From the IMG/VR virus record IMGVR_UViG_3300035137_000026, positions 124,001 through 188,000 of that record: a stretch of DNA of 64,000 nucleotides. One strand, 5' to 3'. Origin of the DNA: a virus. Both the position numbers and the translations under genes were made by a program. Positions 63,437 through 64,000 of the stretch are shown here, piece after piece. Numbering within the stretch: position 1 is the first letter of the stretch; every line of letters starts with the position of its first letter. A model generated the notes under the pieces. That model made no database searches and had not been told where the DNA came from. It saw only the letters and a list, made by a program, of their open reading frames with translations.

Positions 63437-63943
63437 TCAGCTGTTGCTGTTGTCTCGCTTGATAAATTTAGCTGCTGTAGGCGACTGAAGATACCTAATC
63501 GCTTCTTTAAGGTCAGTGATATTGTCACCAAACATTCCAAGACCGTTGTTGCAGCGACTACATAAGTAGCCTCTTGCAAGTCCTGTTTTAGTGTCATGAT
63601 CAAGATGCATGGTGCATTCAGAAAACTTACGTTTACATATTGCGCATCTATTTTCTTGTTCTTGTAGTAGAAGTTTAACTGTTTCTTCGGTGAGCCCTCG
63701 GCTTCGAAGGATGCTTCTTCTTTTTGTTCTTCTATCCTTTGCTCTCGCCTTTGGGTCTGTGCGTCTACGTTCCCTATACTGAGCAAGCTTATGGGGATTG
63801 TCTCGTTCCCATTTTCGCCGGTTTTCTCGCTGTCTTTCGGCATATTCAGGATTCTGTTCTTTAAGCTGTTTATCGTAGCAGGCTCTGCACATCCCTCGTG
63901 AATGTACCACTCTATATTTATCGCATTTAGTGCAGTATTCCAT
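63437..63943 (-). CDS. HNH endonuclease VII-like (homing-type) nuclease
   Basis: 168 residues, GGAGGAGG before ATG. N-terminal zinc element YCTKCDKYR and MCRACYDKQ, a very basic linker (RRTDPKARAKDRRTKRRS), and a C-terminal HNH/Endo VII core: RCAICKRKF, MHLDHDTKTGLARGYLC-SRCNNGLGMFGDN. It ends a few bases before the DUF5664-like sequence resumes, suggesting it was inserted into that gene, as HNH elements commonly are in phage genes. It would cut DNA lacking the insertion. Confidence 0.8.
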   Translation of the reverse strand: MEYCTKCDKYRVVHSRGMCRACYDKQLKEQNPEYAERQRENRRKWERDNPHKLAQYRERRRTDPKARAKDRRTKRRSILRSRGLTEETVKLLLQEQENRCAICKRKFSECTMHLDHDTKTGLARGYLCSRCNNGLGMFGDNITDLKEAIRYLQSPTAAKFIKRDNSNS

Positions 63944-64000
63944 TCTTTCAATTCCTCCTCCAGGGAGGATAGCATAGAACTGGAATCTAACTCAAGTTTT

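Noticed and set aside
63439-63975. Long - strand frame running through the HNH gene into the DUF5664-like end
   Set aside because: Upstream of 63429 it has no homology pattern and it overlaps the HNH gene, which has a ribosome site and clear motifs. Only the C-terminal part looks real.
1-64000. tRNA genes
   Set aside because: T-arm-like strings (for example near 38991) lie within coding sequence and no cloverleaf could be formed from the parts I checked by eye.
1-64000. A recoded genetic code with TGA or TAG as a sense codon
   Set aside because: Many ATGA overlaps use TGA as stop and recA and nrdJ end in TAG, so the few in-frame stops are better explained by broken genes or errors.

Overview
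The window looks like part of a large, virulent-type tailed dsDNA bacteriophage (Caudoviricetes). Evidence: tail and fibre proteins, a phage-style replication and nucleotide-metabolism block, two separate peptidoglycan-degrading enzymes, very tight packing with many ATGA/TAATG stop-start overlaps, strong GGAG-type ribosome binding sites, and no integrase, rRNA or tRNA that I can see. Lipopolysaccharide-type sugar genes (three family-9 heptosyltransferase domains, a heptose-kinase-like PfkB protein, a cytidylyltransferase and a sugar-isomerase-like cupin) and a small lipoprotein suggest a Gram-negative host. Two intergenic sites resemble sigma-70 promoters. The host cannot be named from the sequence.

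Layout: 1-9.1 kb on the + strand is the end of a structural operon (two large tail/baseplate proteins, two fibre-like proteins, one basic-tailed small protein). At 9.13 kb it meets, stop over stop, a block that is entirely on the - strand to the right edge. Read in the direction of transcription (right to left), this block holds: a dATP/dGTP-hydrolase-like gene interrupted by an HNH endonuclease; lysis-type enzymes (amidase, secreted lysozyme-like protein); methionine aminopeptidase; a SpoVG-like ssDNA-binding candidate with an SSB-type tail; sugar-nucleotide genes; a DHH phosphoesterase; a proteasome/HslV-like Ntn hydrolase; class II ribonucleotide reductase with an intein; a membrane HExxH protease; RecA; uracil-DNA glycosylase; a Nudix enzyme; a DNA polymerase III alpha subunit in several pieces; a DEDD exonuclease; Cas4-like nucleases; a primase-helicase fusion; many small zinc-ribbon proteins; ThyX with two inteins; a sigma-like protein; and finally glycosyltransferases, sulfotransferase-like proteins and a methyltransferase.

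The most remarkable part is DnaE (28.8-39.2 kb). The polymerase is encoded as three proteins. The PHP half is separated from the palm half by a LAGLIDADG endonuclease gene that carries an in-frame TGA. The palm half contains a 411-residue LAGLIDADG intein and ends in an N-terminal split-intein half. Two phage adhesin/tail-like genes follow. Then comes the C-terminal split-intein half, joined to the rest of DnaE, which itself carries an HNH intein only four residues after the trans-splice junction. With two inteins in ThyX and one in NrdJ there are five cis inteins and one split intein, all in DNA-synthesis genes. The extein pieces add up to normal full-length enzymes, so the system appears functional.

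Several small genes look broken (in-frame stops, frameshifts or missing starts at 37.9, 39.3, 49.9, 56.3 and 62.7-63.2 kb), while nearly all large genes are intact. These could be real decay, recoding or residual sequence errors.
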